This document shows, in pieces, positions 1 to 11,719 of a DNA stretch of 64,000 nt. Under the pieces are notes generated by a model. The model was not told the DNA's origin and did not search any database. It was given only the letters and a program-made list of their open reading frames with translations. This stretch comes from Ochotona curzoniae (taxonomy: Eukaryota; Chordata; Mammalia; Lagomorpha; Ochotonidae): NCBI RefSeq assembly GCF_017591425.1, contig NW_024466218.1, forward strand, positions 15,762,001-15,826,000, in the 5' to 3' direction. The first letter of the stretch is position 1. Each line of letters begins with the position of its first letter. The translations under genes were made by a program, and so were the position numbers.

Positions 1-651
1 TAAGTGGTTGAACAAATAAATAGCAGAATGGTAGTTATGACCATTTGTTAAAGACTATACTGTTGTAATAGTAAAGAGGAAATTAGTGGGTGCATGGGTC
101 TTTGGGAGAATGAAGCAGAAGTCCAAGAGCCTATGGAATTATATCATAAAATAAAACAAAATTTAAAAAAGAAAGAAATGCTTATGTTTATCTATATTGA
201 TGAAAATACAGTATTGTACAAATTTGTTTTATACTTTTTGTCAAACCAATGGTCAATAATGTTATCTATCATCATTTTAATAATCTGTGACTATCTTGGA
301 ATCCAGTTGCTCTCCGTCCATTGCCACTCCATGCTAACATACCTGGGAAGAAAGTGGAAGATGCCTCACATACTCGGGCCCCTGATATCTAAAAGGGAGA
401 ATGAGATGGATTTTTAAGCTCCTGGCTTCAGTCTGGCTCAGCCTTGCCTCTTGCAGGAATTCAGAGAATGAATCAGTGGAGGAAAGAGTTCTCAGTGTTT
501 TTCCCTTTTATCATTCTGCTTTTAAAATTTCAACTCACTTCTCACATAAATTAAGAACTAACCCTAAAATTCGCTTGGAAATTCAGGAACCTAGAATATT
601 CAAGATGATTTTGATAAAGAAGAGAAAAGTTAGAGGACTCACACCTCTATA
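1..651. other. Unannotated AT-rich stretch
   Basis: I see no gene, RNA or recognisable repeat. Two short open frames near 94-417 and 401-673 recall no protein family and have no splice-site or coding support. Confidence 0.4.
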
Positions 652-1130
652 TTTCAAAAACATACTATGGTAATCGATACAGTTTCATGTCAATATGAGT
701 ATATATTTGTAAATCAATGAAGCCAATTTAGGACCTGAAAGTGAACTTTGACATTTATGATGAGTGATAGAAAAACAGTTTAATGGTAGGAAGAAGAGTA
801 ATTCCAACAAAAATAGCAAGATGACGTTGGGTCCTTCATTTTGTATACATCATACACAAAAATTAACCCAAAAATGAATCAAAAAACAAAATGTAACTTA
901 AAACTATAAAATTATGCAAGGAAGCAAGGATATATAAGGAAACAATGGTGTAAATTCTTGTGATCACATTAGGCCATAGTTTTCTTGGCATCCAACAACA
1001 CACACACATACAACAAAATAAATAATAGATAAATTGAATTTCACTAAAATAAAAACTTGTGCTTTGAAACAAACCATGAAGAAAGTAAACATGACCAAGA
1101 ATCAATGAGCATATCTACTAATCATGTGTC
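652..1130 (+). mobile_element. Old L1 fragment (ORF2 3' part)
   Basis: The stretch follows the order of the mammalian L1 ORF2 3' region: a 'GTATGGTA...ATCAATGAA' block near 664-720, an 'ACATTTATG' block near 751, 'ATACACAAAAATTAACCCAAAA' near 850-875, and 'AGATAAATTGAATTTCACTAAAA' near 1027-1050. It is full of stops and frameshifts, so it is a dead copy. The same L1 resumes near 1450, after an inserted antisense element. Family assignment is from memory of L1M consensus order. Confidence 0.7.
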
Positions 1131-1169
1131 TAACAGTAGTGTAATATCTACAATATATTTTTGATTTTT

Positions 1170-1440
1170 AAATGTATTGTTTTACAATTTCTCTTTTATT
1201 GTTATTTTCCATGGTACAGTTTTGAGGGTAAAGGGATTCTTCCTGACCTCTCCTCCCCCTCCCTCTCTTTTGTCCCCACCTGCCATTTCCCCCATATTAT
1301 TACAGCAATATAATCCTCTAGTAACACTCAGAAGTTTAGTAAGTTTCTACTATTTAAGCATGTTATGGCATTTTAAGTATAGACAAAAGTCGAAAATCTA
1401 GCATCACATTGTCAAGGTATAGTTAACTGTTTCATTGAGA
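1170..1440 (-). mobile_element. L1 3'-end fragment, inserted antisense into an older L1
   Basis: On the minus strand this reads ATAATATGGGGGAAAT, then a G-rich purine run, then GGTCAGGAAGAATCC, ACTGTACCATGG and an AATAACAATAAA tail. The same order is seen at 25262-25384 and 35788-35885 on the plus strand, so the three support each other as 3' ends of one lagomorph L1 lineage. It interrupts the older L1 whose parts lie at 652-1130 and 1450-1732. Possible short direct repeats (AAATGTATT / GAATGTATT) flank it, but these are too short to be sure. Confidence 0.55.
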
Positions 1441-1449
1441 GTCTTCCTT

Positions 1450-1732
1450 CTGTTCTAGAATGTATTTTAAAAAACATTTGAAACTCAATAACAAGAAGTA
1501 GATGAAAATTCTGCAAACATGTGAAAAGACATTTCTCCAAAGAAAATACGCAAATAGCTAATAAACACAGGAAAAGGTGCTAAACATCAATGGGGAAGTC
1601 AAAGTTACAATAAACTCTTTTTTCACTAAAATTGCTATGAACGTAAAGAAAACAATTAGTCATAATTAGGTTGTGGAGAACTGGCATTTGTTGTGATTGA
1701 AAATGATGTAGCCACTTGCAAAAACAGTTGGA
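1450..1732 (+). mobile_element. Old L1 fragment, upstream of nested SINE
   Basis: Contains the well-known L1 stretch 'AAAGACATTTCTCCAAAGAA' (1526 on) followed by 'CAAATAGCTAATAAACACAGG' and 'TTGTGGAGAACTGGCA', in L1 order. It is the middle part of the same old L1 as 652-1130 and 2027-2575. A CSINE interrupts it at 1733. Confidence 0.8.
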
Positions 1733-2026
1733 GTGCCCAGTGTGACGGGATGGCTAAACATTCACCTTGCAAGTGCTGGGATCCCATAGGGGCACCAGTC
1801 CATGTCCCAGCTATTTCACTTTCCATCCTGCTGCCTGCTTGTCACCTGGAAAATAGTAGACCTTAGGACCCTGCACCCATGTGGGAGACCCAGAAGAAGT
1901 TCCTGGCTCCTGACTTCAGATTGGTTCAGCTCTGGCTGTTGTGACCACATATGAAGTGAACCAACATATGAAAGATCTTCCTCTCTGCAAATCTGCCTCT
2001 CTATTAAAAACAAGTAAATCTTTAAA
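1733..2026 (+). mobile_element. CSINE (tRNA-derived SINE) inside L1
   Basis: Matches the CSINE layout seen across this window: GCCCAGTG start, GCTGGGATCCCATAGGGG near 1777, CACCCATGTGGGAGACCCAG near 1875, AGTGAACCA near 1955, and a TAAATCTTTAAAA tail. It is diverged from the young copies and has lost the B box. It splits an L1, so it is younger than that L1. Confidence 0.85.
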
Positions 2027-2575
2027 ACTAGTTTAATAGCTACTTAAAAATTAAATATGAAGTTATGAAACAACATAGCAATTCCACTTCCAGGTTGCTA
2101 TTCAAGAGAACTGGGAAGATGTCCACACAAAAACATGTATACACACGTTTCTAGTAGCATAAAAAAGTCAAAGCATCCCAAGTGTTCATCAAATGATGAA
2201 CAGATTAACAAAATGGGGTACATGCACACAAAGGAATTTTTGGAAAGAGAAAGAAATGAAGTACTTACACAAGCAAAAATAGGTCAGATACTTGGAAGCA
2301 GCATACTCAAGTAAAACTAAAAAGTCAGAATAAAAATCCATATAATGTGCACTTTCATTTATAAGAAATATTCACAATAGGAGAGAGAAAGATAAGTAAT
2401 TACCAGGTGCTGTGGGGCAGAGTCAATGGCAAGTAACCGCTAATGAATACAGGTTTGGAGTGAGAGTGATAAAAGAGTTCTATAATTGCATTGTGGTGAT
2501 AGTGACATAGACAAGTGAATATAATAAAAATTACTTTTAAAAGGGGTAAATTTCATGGTGTCCGAGTTATATTGT
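2027..2575 (+). mobile_element. Old L1 3' fragment, downstream of nested SINE
   Basis: Continues the L1 after the SINE: 'AGCAATTCCACTTCCAGG' near 2077, 'GTCCACACAAAAACATGTATAC' near 2119, 'CCCAAGTGTTCATCAAATGATGAACAGATTAACAAAATGG' order near 2178-2217, and 'ATTACCAGGTGCTGTGGGG' near 2399, all hallmarks of the L1M 3' region. It is not coding. Confidence 0.82.
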
Positions 2576-3864
2576 AAAAGAAAGTCACGTGCTGCCTTTG
2601 TTACTTTCTAACTTCAGTGTTTCGTTAATGCAAGCAGTATGGGAACTCTTTCATGAACATTTCTCTATCATCTTCTTCACACGTTACTCGGGGAAAAAAG
2701 ACGCTAAGTGCAAGTCGAGCCCTCTGACGTGGCCATCCTCTTAAGGTGTCTGTCACATCTACTACAGCTATGACTATAATAGTAATTCTTAGTTATAGCT
2801 ATACTTTTTCTTCTACTTATTTTAAAATAATAGATATAAATGACGTACCTTGATTCCTAATACAAAAATCTTACAAATTATATGCAAATTATATTTTATG
2901 TCCCTCTTACAGCTTTCAAGTAGCCTAGAAGAAATAACATGGCTCATTTTGTGTTGTTCTGTGCCTTCATAGTACAGTTCATCAATTCCATTTGTTCATG
3001 TATTAAAGTTTCTTCTGCAGCCTGCTTTGCAGATTTTGTCCTAGGGTAATTGCCACAATGGTTATTAGACTGCATGGAAAGGGTAATGGAAAAGGGGCAA
3101 AGTCAGAGTTGGCTCTAAGGAGCTGTTAAAACGATCCTAAAGAAAGCCTTGTGTTTCAAGGACTGATTAGCGAATGGCAGTCGTTCTGTCACCTTTGACC
3201 CTTGCCTCTCCGCCACTCTCCCTGTTGTTCAGGCCTCAGTAAGAAGTTTCCTTTAGCACATTTCCAGTAGTGACAGATGTCACTTCTGCTCATGTTACAC
3301 TGGTTACATACGAGCCCAGTTTAAGGAGACTATCAAACTATAATGAATGACAACACAGGCTACTGAACCACCCAGAAGCCTACACAACATTTCCTATAAA
3401 CTACAATTTGCTTAACAATCTAAACAAAACTCTATGTTCTGTCTTCTTTCTCAAGATTACAAGGCTGTTTTCTAAAAGGAAATTAAACTCTTAGCAGGGT
3501 TTAGTGAAGGATTCTTCTATGTTTTTATTTGTCCACACAACCAGTCAATGATTCCTTCAGTTTCCCATTGTACTGTCAGTTAAAAACAAGGAAAGGAATA
3601 TTTAATATCTGAAAAATTAGGAGCTGAGGAAATTAAAATAGGCATCATAGGAAGAACCAAGCCATTGCAAAAGCAGGCGAAAGTACACCCAGACAACACA
3701 TCTCCTACAGAAAAGCCTGTCAAGATTTGCGTGTTAGAAGACATTAAACACTGTATTTTCTCCTTGTTCTATGTTGACACATTTGATCCTTATAGAAGAT
3801 GAGCTGAACATTACACTTTAAAAATAAGGAACTTGATAATCTAGGAAACTAAATATATTGAGGT
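2576..3864. other. Unannotated stretch
   Basis: No gene, RNA or clear repeat is seen. The segment is AT-rich, has no long open frame and shows no tandem structure. Confidence 0.4.
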
Positions 3865-4200
3865 CCAATGTAATGCCTCAATGGCTGGATCATCCTTTGC
3901 AAGCTCCGGGGTGCCATGCGGCGCCATGTCCCAGCTACTCCATGTCCCAGCTACTCCATTTCCCAACCAGCTCCCAGCTCCTATCCTGGGCAAGCAGTAG
4001 TGGCTGGCACAAATTCTTGGGCCCCTACATCTTCATGAAAGACTGGGAAAAGCTCCTGTCTCCTGATTTAAGATCACCTCCACTATGGCTATTCTGGCCA
4101 TTTTGGGAGTGAACCAGCAGATGGAAGATCTTTCTCTCTGCCTTTCCTTCTCTCTATAAATCTGATCTGCCTTGCCATTAGAAATAATTTTTTTATAAAA
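3865..4200 (+). mobile_element. CSINE, diverged copy
   Basis: A diverged CSINE with a recognisable middle (CATGTCCCAGCTACTCC), GGGCCCCTACATCTTCATG near 4020, GGGAGTGAACCAGCAGATGG near 4105 and a degenerate 3' end near 4160-4200. It carries a 16-bp tandem duplication at 3925-3956. It is followed directly by a younger copy. Confidence 0.75.
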
Positions 4201-4210
4201 GAAAGTAAGT

Positions 4211-4542
4211 GGGCCCGGTGCGGTGGCGCAAGTGGTTAAGGTCCTCGCCTTGCACGCCCGGGATCCCATATGGGCGCCGGTTCTAATCCCAGCAGCCCCA
4301 CTTCCCTTCCAGCTCCCTGCCTGTGGCCTGGGAAAGCAGTCGAGGACGGCCCAAAGCTTTGGGAACCTGCACCCGCGTGGGAGACCCAGAAGAGGCTCCT
4401 GGCATCGGATCGGCATAGTATCGGCCGTTGCGCTCACTTGGGGAGTGAATCATCGGATGGAAGATCTTCCTCTCTGTCTCTCCTCTCTGTATATCCGCCT
4501 TTCCAATAAAAAATAATAAAAATAAATCTTTAAAAAAAAAAA
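4211..4542 (+). mobile_element. Young CSINE with target-site duplication
   Basis: Near-intact tRNA-derived SINE. It has an A-box-like TGGCGCAAGTGG near 4222, the B box GGTTCTAATCC near 4279, a conserved core with CCCAAAGCTTTGGGA, and a 3' end TCCGCCTTTCCAATAAA followed by A-rich sequence. The 10-bp direct repeat GAAAGTAAGT flanks it (4201-4210 and 4543-4552), the mark of L1-assisted retrotransposition. It is the best reference copy in the window. The 134-codon open frame at 4033-4437 on the minus strand lies across this SINE and the preceding one and is not a gene. Confidence 0.95.
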
Positions 4543-4592
4543 GAAAGTAAGTATGTTGCCTACACTGATTGAACTTATAAGAAAGAAAATAC

Positions 4593-4980
4593 CGGGCCTT
4601 GTGCTATTCCCTAGCAGCTAAAGTCCTCACTTTACACATGCTGGGATCCCATAGGGGTACCAGTTCATGTCTCAGTGGCCCATTTCCCATTCAGCTCCCT
4701 GCTTGTGGCCTGTGAGAGCAGTGAAGGAGATCACAAAGCCTTGTGGACTCTTCTCCCGCATGGGAGACCCAGAAGAGCTCCCAACTCCTGGCTTCAGATC
4801 GGCACAGCACCAGCCATTGCGTTTACTCTGAGAGTGAATCATCAGACAGAAGATATTTCTCTCTGTCTCTCCTCCCATATATATATGGATATATATTTAT
4901 TTTTTATTGCAAAGTCATATATATGTGTGTATATATATATATATAAAACTTTGCAATAAAAATAAATAAATCTTTAAAAA
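4593..4980 (+). mobile_element. CSINE with target-site duplication and rearranged tail
   Basis: CSINE starting CCGGGCCTTGTG, with GCTGGGATCCCATAGGGG, CGCATGGGAGACCCAGAAGAG near 4757 and GAGAGTGAATCATCAG near 4830. The direct repeat AAGAAAATAC lies at 4583-4592 and 4981-4990. The 3' part is longer than usual: an inverted copy of the tail (4895-4915) faces the normal tail (4948-4967) across an AT/GT-rich spacer. This is the third same-strand CSINE within about 1.1 kb. Confidence 0.92.
4895..4967. repeat. Inverted duplication of a SINE tail (hairpin)
   Basis: The left arm at 4895-4915 (reverse complement of a CTTTGCAATAAAAATAAAT-type tail) pairs with the right arm at 4948-4967, one A/T shorter. 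The 32-bp spacer is TA/TG alternating sequence. Only one such tail is present in other copies, for example near 11671-11700, so this is a rearrangement specific to this copy. Confidence 0.85.
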
Positions 4981-4990
4981 AAGAAAATAC

Positions 4991-5905
4991 TGATTCTGGT
5001 TATAATGATCATGATTATTTCAGAGGGCTTTTGTAGATACAAAATCCATCCCCCACCATTATCATGTAGAAAGGGCAGGCAGTCCTAACCAGATGAAAGC
5101 TCAACAAAGATTTACAGAATAAGACATAAAAAAGGAAATATAAAATTTACACAGAGCAGACGCTAGAAGCCAAGAAGCGGTCACCAAAACATGTTAAGGT
5201 AGAGGTCTGCTTGTACAGACCATCTCTGGAATTAACTAGAGGTGCTATCTAAGAGAGAAAGATATCATTCATTGCAGGTTAAAGCATTTGGTATTAGAAG
5301 AACTGTCCATTACAAAGCCTGAAAAAAATCATCCTGTATACAACTATGGAAACTTCAAAAATTGGAAGAGAAAATGTATTTTAAAATAATGTGCATTTCC
5401 ATGAATATTTTGAAGTTAACCTGTAAACCAAATCCCTACATTCTCATCAGAAATTAAGAATTACTTTGTCTAAAATGTCAGCTGCAATTGAAACTCATAT
5501 ACTTTTTTGCCTTTGATGAAAAAACAATGGTTCTCTATTGCAGGCAACCAAAGAGCAAATATAAACTTGCTCTGATTCATTTGCCAGTTGCAATAAATAC
5601 TTTGATTTGATAACTGTTAATGAGGACAGCAAACAACAGTGATATAGACAAACCAGTGGGTTGGGAACAGAAATATAAACATTGATACCATTTCCTAATT
5701 TTCCCATCTTTGGTATCCATTAGATGGTTAATGGACTTGAGCCAGGCTATATCTACACAGACAAAACAGAGTGGATAATTGAGCAATTATCTTATTAATT
5801 TAAGCACCAAGGAAAGTTATTTTAAACAATTGGAATTTTGTTCTAAACTGTTGGAGCATCTTTCTTTGGGGAGAAATTATGGAAATGGAAGTAGGAGTAC
5901 GTAAG
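4991..5905. other. Unannotated stretch
   Basis: I see no gene, RNA or confident repeat. Confidence 0.4.
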
Positions 5906-6145
5906 GGCTGCCATTTGGTTGTAGCAGGTAAAGCGGCCAGCTGAGACACAAGCATCCCATATGAACACTGGTTCATGTCCCATTTGCTCCACTTCTCATC
6001 CTGCTCCATGCTAATGGCCTTAGAAAAGCAACAGAACATGGTACAAGTGGTTGGGACCTGTCACCCATGTAGAAGACCCAGACACAGCTCCCAGGAACTG
6101 GATTTAGCTATTTGGGGAGTGAACCAACATATCAGTGGAAGAACC
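5906..6145 (+). mobile_element. CSINE, old copy
   Basis: Recognised by GCATCCCATATGAACACTGGTT near 5951, a CACCCATGTAGAAGACCCAG block near 6062 and TTTGGGGAGTGAACCA near 6110. The tail is lost. It is more diverged than the copies at 4211 or 11370. Confidence 0.75.
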
Positions 6146-8035
6146 AGTCCCACTAACAACACAACAAATGAGGTCATAGAGTGAAGATATTGGAATTTAA
6201 ACCAAGGTATTGGCAATGGTTCATAAATTAGGGTTCTATTAAAATATCCACTAAATTTTGAAGGTAGTTAATTGGGCAGATCAGAATTTTTATATCAGAA
6301 TCACTATGTATGTTTGATAAGAAATATGAAATATGGAGATAATGAGTAACTAGATTAGAGACATGTACCAAATAGCTGGTGGATCTAAGTGCTATTGTAT
6401 TTGATCTAAAATTACCACACTGACTGACTTCAGTTTACCATCTAAGAATATTCCAATGTAACTAAAAATGAACTGTAAGTCTTACTGTATTGCAGCCTTT
6501 GGGATTTCATCATTTGAGATGAAGCAGTAAGCTAAGTATGCCACAACATTCACTGCTTTGGTCAGATCCTAGAATACCTTCAGACTTGACTAGCCCCTTG
6601 AAGCAGAATCCACCAAACAGTAGAAATTGCCCCACAGAAATTAAGAAAGTAATAACTAAAAGCAGATTCAGAGATTATAAAGCAAGCTACGTTTTCTAGA
6701 AGAGTGATAACTACTTAAATTTTTACAAAAATGCATATTAAGTAAAGTAGAATAAAAATATTTTTCTAAATAACATACTAGCAATTTTGTAAGATTAAAT
6801 CTTAAATTTTATGAGAAAAATTTAAGTTTCTCATTCACAAGGTTATTTATGGAAAAGTTCAACTCTGGAATATTGCCTATATCAACACAGCCAGGAGTCC
6901 TCAAAGTTTGCATACACCACAAACATGTTCAACAAAAACTAAACAAACATGACACAGTACATGGTATCTGTTTCTACAGATGTTTAACAAATATTTCCTG
7001 TATCTTCAGCAACTAATACGGAACAATGTAATAAAAGTAGGAAAAGCAATGGTAGAATATACATCCTGAAAATGAAGGTTAAGTCTTCTAAGGCACCCCA
7101 TGTATTAAAAAATTAGAAATTGTATTTGTCAAGTACCAAGTAAAGCAAATAAACTGCAGAATGTAAACTGTTTGATATCAAGAAACACTGTTTTAAATTA
7201 AGCACTGAGTAATTTTTGAGTGATATATACACAGATCATCCATGTGAAAAGAGAATGTTTTCAAATTTCTATATGAAAATGTTTCCTATTAGCTCAAAAG
7301 TTCTCTATTTTTAAAAATATGCACAATGAATTTTTTAAAACATGAAATCGTCCCTATTAAAAAGCAGAGAGAAATGAATCACACATAAGTTTCAAGAATG
7401 AGAGGGAATTATATGTCATATATAATATCAAGTCGAAATACCAGGACACTACACTGGGCAAGAATTACTATGAAAAATTGCCTGGTTTAAGTAGCAATTA
7501 AGGATTTAATGGGGGAAAGTAATCAGGAATATGGGTGATCTAGCCAGTTAAAAAGCATTAAGCGGATAATACAGCACTCAAAATATGTTCTGTGAATATT
7601 CATGAGTTGATCTTATTGTGACTTATCTACAGAGTGACATTTTCCTGTGGGAAAGCATGTGACTTAAAGAACATAGTTCTCGTGCTTTTGGATATTATAA
7701 GATTTATATTGTGAAGGAGATAAAAGTAAGTAGTATGGGCAAATAATGGACAGTTAGATAAAATTATGAAAGAGAAGGACAAGGAAATTTAAAATGGTGA
7801 TGCGCTGCATCAGAAAAATCCATGAAGTCTTGTATATTCATCCCAATAAATAAAAGGTATATAAAAAGTGATTGGTTCAAAAAAAGGTAGAAACAGCTCC
7901 TTGGCCTCCTTTCAACATTTTTACATATGTTTGCTCACTTGAGATAATTGCTTTCATTAACAGTGGTAAGGAACTACAAAGAAGTTACACGTGGGGAAAG
8001 AATGCCCATGTCTAAATTAAGCAATGTCAGCTTTC
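6146..8035. other. Unannotated AT-rich stretch
   Basis: About 1.9 kb with no gene, RNA or repeat that I can name. No open frame of note is present. Confidence 0.4.
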
Positions 8036-8060
8036 GTGTGTGTGTGTGTGTGTGTGTGTG
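8036..8060. repeat. (GT)n microsatellite
   Basis: About 12 perfect GT units. Probably length-variable between individuals. Confidence 0.97.
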
Positions 8061-8487
8061 AAGCTACCTGGAGAAAAATCAGCAAATAACAACAAGAGCA
8101 ACAGAAGCAGGAATCAAAGTTCCTCTTGAAACACAAAGGATCAACATAGCAAAATGATATCATTTTAGCACCCCCCACTGGATATGGAAATAAGGAGAAC
8201 TAAAATGTGTGCACGCAAGTGAAATGCTGGCTGCACTTAACTCTTGCAAAAACACCTGCTGAGAAAATACATTTAAGTTTGAACTGAATTAGCCCGACAG
8301 GTCGTCTAAGTCATGCCTGCTTATCACCAAATGGTATGAGATTAAATAACACATACTTTGTTTTCACAGAACTTCCTCATGAACATAGTGTCAACACCAT
8401 TTTCTTTTTCACATCTTGATCCAAAACATGACAGCCAAACTGAGTGATTTTTTTCTCAGGTTCTTTCTCTTCGGAAGTAGTCAGCCT
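8061..8487. other. Unannotated stretch
   Basis: Nothing recognisable between the GT tract and the next SINE. Confidence 0.4.
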
Positions 8488-8792
8488 GGGGCTGGCACTA
8501 TGGCATAATAGGTTATGTTGATGCTATATCAGAGCGGTAGTTCCAGTCCCTGTTCTGCTTTCAAGTACCCCCATACTAATGAATGTAGGACAACAGTTGG
8601 TAAGACAGTGCTTGGTCCCCTGCCCCTGAGGTGGGACATGTGGAAAGCTTCCAGTTTCCTGAGTTCAGCCCTGCCCAGTTCTGGCTGCAGTAATTTAGAG
8701 AATGAACCAGCAGGCAGGTAGATGATCTCTCTCTCTCTCTTTCTCTCTTCCTACCCCCCTTCCTTTCTAATAAGCAAATAAATCTTAAACTA
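8488..8792 (+). mobile_element. CSINE, older subfamily
   Basis: Starts GGGGCTGGCACTATGGC, keeps GGTAGTTCCAGTCCC in place of the B box, AGAGAATGAACCAGCAGG near 8697, a (CT)n run near 8729-8750 and an AATAAATCTTAAA end. The 5' end and CT-rich 3' end resemble an older CSINE subfamily rather than the young copies. Confidence 0.85.
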
Positions 8793-10110
8793 AAAGAGGC
8801 AATGGATCGTAATTTCAAAATCTGCAGAAGGCTGATGTCCCTACATGGGTAATGTTCACAAGTGTCTCTTCTTGAATCTTCTTGCTCTGCGGGAAATGAG
8901 CACTTCCAGCCAACATTTCATTCTTTCTCGTTGACAATTATGAACACATTAAACACATAAGATTTAAACAATGAAGCACTCCTCCAGCTTCTCAATAGAA
9001 AGAAAAAGCCTTGATGGTATTCCATGAATCTCTGACCCCGCCATTACCGATATAACATCCAACATTTTTCTAATCTAATTGAATTTCAAGCTCACTCCAA
9101 CTTCTGTGCTATTATATGAGAAAAAGAAAATACACATCCCCCATACTACTTTATATGTAAGTCTGAGATCTGCAGATTGCTGAAGTTAATGTGAAAATGA
9201 ATTGAACTTAGAGGTATTGAAACTTAACATGAACTCCAAACATTCTTCATTTCCATCAAAAGTAAAATTCTTGGTGTGCTTCCTGGGGGGAGAAAAGGAC
9301 ATGATCACTAGAGAGATGGATACTTATAATTAATACACCCTGTGAATGTCAGCCTCAGCATAACTTTTCCCTCCACACTTGTCATGGTGTCGCGTTCATC
9401 CTTGAGGGATCCATCAATCCTCACGGAGGCCAGAAGGAAAGTTTATCTTCATTTCTACCTTCGTTCCAAGGTTAACTACTTTCAGATCACATTCAGACTA
9501 AAATAAGGAACTCTGATTTTTTCCCAGGGTTTTAGTTATTAAAAGTAAAACTGGAAAGAAAGAAAAATTAAACCCAAACTGAGTGTGATGCATATTTATA
9601 AAGGTCAAAGCAAAACTCAAGCCATTTCAATGTTAATAACCTTCAGCTACATCAATTCCCTGACCTTGATATATAAGGACCTGCAGAATTGTACATTAAA
9701 GATACTGAACACTTGGAAATATACTACTTCTATATATTTCTGTTGATACCAGATGGTAGATCCACAGAAATGTGAACAAAGTGTTGACAACAAAGCAGGG
9801 ACAGAGGCTCCATCGCTACACTGAAGACTTCCATCTGAACGATGAAGATCTGTTCTCTTGGTTACAGAATGTGAAACAAAATAGAAGCTAAGCAAAAGGT
9901 AATTGCTTTGTTATCAGCAACTTTTTAAATGTTGTCCAAACTGTAATACGGCTCTTATTCTTAATTTGTATTTAATGTTAAAATACTTTATACAACTTTT
10001 GTGTCCTCAGCTTATTCTGGAATTTAACTCTCAAAATTATTTTTTATTGTTTTAAATAATTCCACCTGTTTGTTTTAGCAATGTTTCTTAGTCATATATT
10101 TCTTCTTTCT
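8793..10110. other. Unannotated stretch
   Basis: No gene or confident repeat is seen. Short open frames on the minus strand near 9647-9895 recall no known protein. Confidence 0.4.
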
Positions 10111-10398
10111 TTAAATAAAAAAATTATGTATTTGAAAGATAAAATGACACAGAGTGGGAGGGAAAATATAAAGAGAGGGAGAGAGAGAGAAAGATTAAGA
10201 GAGATTGAAATCTTCCATCTTCTTATTCAATCTCCACACAGCTACAACAACCAAATATAAACTTCCAAGCACAGGAGCCAAGAACTCCACTCAAGTACCT
10301 AGGCCTTCTTCTGCAGCTTTCCAAGGTTCCTTAACAAAGAGATGAGTCAGAGTGGACCAACCAGAAACTGAACAATGTGGGATGCCAGCAAACCCCGT
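10111..10398 (-). mobile_element. CSINE, old antisense copy
   Basis: Reading the minus strand gives a diverged CSINE: GGCATCCCACATTG, CCTAGGTACTTGAGTGGAG, GAAGATGGAAGATT and a (CT)-rich 3' end followed by a T/A-rich tail. Ends are approximate. A sense CSINE piece follows immediately. Confidence 0.65.
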
Positions 10399-10612
10399 AG
10401 AGACTGGGATGGAGTTCCAGCCTCCTGGCTTGGTCTGGCACAGACCTGGTCATTGAGGTTATTTATGGAATGAAAGCAGATAAAAAAAAAACTTTTATCT
10501 TCCCTCTGTCTTCTCTCTCCCCTGACCCCTGACTCCTCTTCCTCATCGCCATTGTCCTCCTCTTCCTTCTGTATCTCTTTGTTATTCTGCCTTTCAAGCA
10601 AATCTTTATAAA
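10399..10612 (+). mobile_element. CSINE 3' half
   Basis: 3' half of a CSINE: GGGATGGAGTTCCAGCCTCC, GGCTTGGTCTGGCACAGAC, a T/C-rich stretch and GCCTTTCAAGCAAATCTTTA. A short A run lies inside it near 10485. It abuts the antisense copy at 10111-10398. Confidence 0.7.
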
Positions 10613-11369
10613 GACAATCTAGTTAACCAATCCTCTGCCTAACTTAGCTCCTCTCCTAAAGCATCACATTTCTTTTCTAACTGCAACCCTCATCAATACA
10701 ACCACAAAATCCAATTACAGGTAAAACCGAAATGCAAGAGACTCATTAGACCGGTAGCATGCCTACAAAGCAAATAATCCAGTAATCCAGTGTTGAGGTT
10801 TCTTTCTGCTTCGAAAATGCTAACACACAAAGTCTAGGCTTGTAGGTAAGGGTGATCATTCCAACTTGCATTCCCCATGGAAATTTCCTAAGAACATTTG
10901 CTGACATTACTGCTCTCATTTCTTTGATTCGATAGAGAATCCAAACCTGGATCTCTCTGAACAACAACTTCTTCTGAGTTTATTCTGAGACCAGTTGCCC
11001 TAAGTTTCCAGGTACATTTTTGTTTTTACAATCAAAACCATGATAGAACATCAGTATCCTTTAGTATCTGATAAAAATCAAATGGTCAGCATGCTGCATA
11101 TGAAGCTTCTACCTTCAGGAAAATAAATTCTTCCATATAAATTTTTATATGCCTTCTGAAACCATCCATCAAGTGTCTGGTTTCTGTATTTGAAAAGCAT
11201 GGTCTATTTCTTCCATCTGCATGAGTTTTGAAGGATGTTCCTGCTACAATACTGATTCTGTGCTTAATTCCTCTTGTTTTAGTGCAAACACTCCACACTG
11301 TATCTGCCACTCGATCATCATGAATTTTTTTTCCACTTACGCATATTTTGAAGCTAAAAGCTTATTTGC
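10613..11369. other. Unannotated stretch
   Basis: No gene, RNA or clear repeat is seen before the SINE at 11370. Confidence 0.4.
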
Positions 11370-11705
11370 CTCGGGCCCAGCACAATAGCATAGTGGTTAA
11401 AGTCCTCACCTTGCACACCCGGGTTCCCATATGGACACTGGTTCTAATCCCAGCAGCCCCGCTTCCCATCCATCTCCTTGCTTGTGGCCTGGGAAAGCAG
11501 TTGAGGATGGCCCAAAGCTTTGGGACCCTGCACCCACATGGGAGATCTGGAAAAAGCTCCTGCCTCCTGGCTTCAGACTGGCTCAGCTCCAGCCGTTGTG
11601 GCCACTTGGGGAGTGAACCATTGGACAGAAGATCGTTCTCTCTGTCTCTTCTCCTCTCTCTATATATCTGACTTCGCAATAAAAATAAAATAAATCTTTT
11701 AAAAG
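11370..11705 (+). mobile_element. CSINE with target-site duplication
   Basis: Well-preserved copy: CGGGCCCAGCACAATAGC start, B box GGTTCTAATCC near 11440, CCCAAAGCTTTGGGACC core, and a 3' end TATATATCTGACTTCGCAAT followed by AAATAAAATAAATC. The 14-bp direct repeat AAAAGCTTATTTGC lies at 11356-11369 and 11706-11719. The 107-codon open frames on both strands here lie wholly within the SINE and are not genes. Confidence 0.95.
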
Positions 11706-11719
11706 AAAAGCTTATTTGC

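Noticed and set aside
4279..4289. Pol III B boxes (GGTTCTAATCC) as tRNA genes
   Set aside because: They are inside tRNA-derived SINEs; no cloverleaf or anticodon arm can be drawn.
4033..4437. 134-codon open frame on the minus strand, the longest in the window
   Set aside because: It runs across two CSINE copies; the same peptide wording appears at other CSINEs (11362-11679, 35431-35640), so it is repeat sequence.
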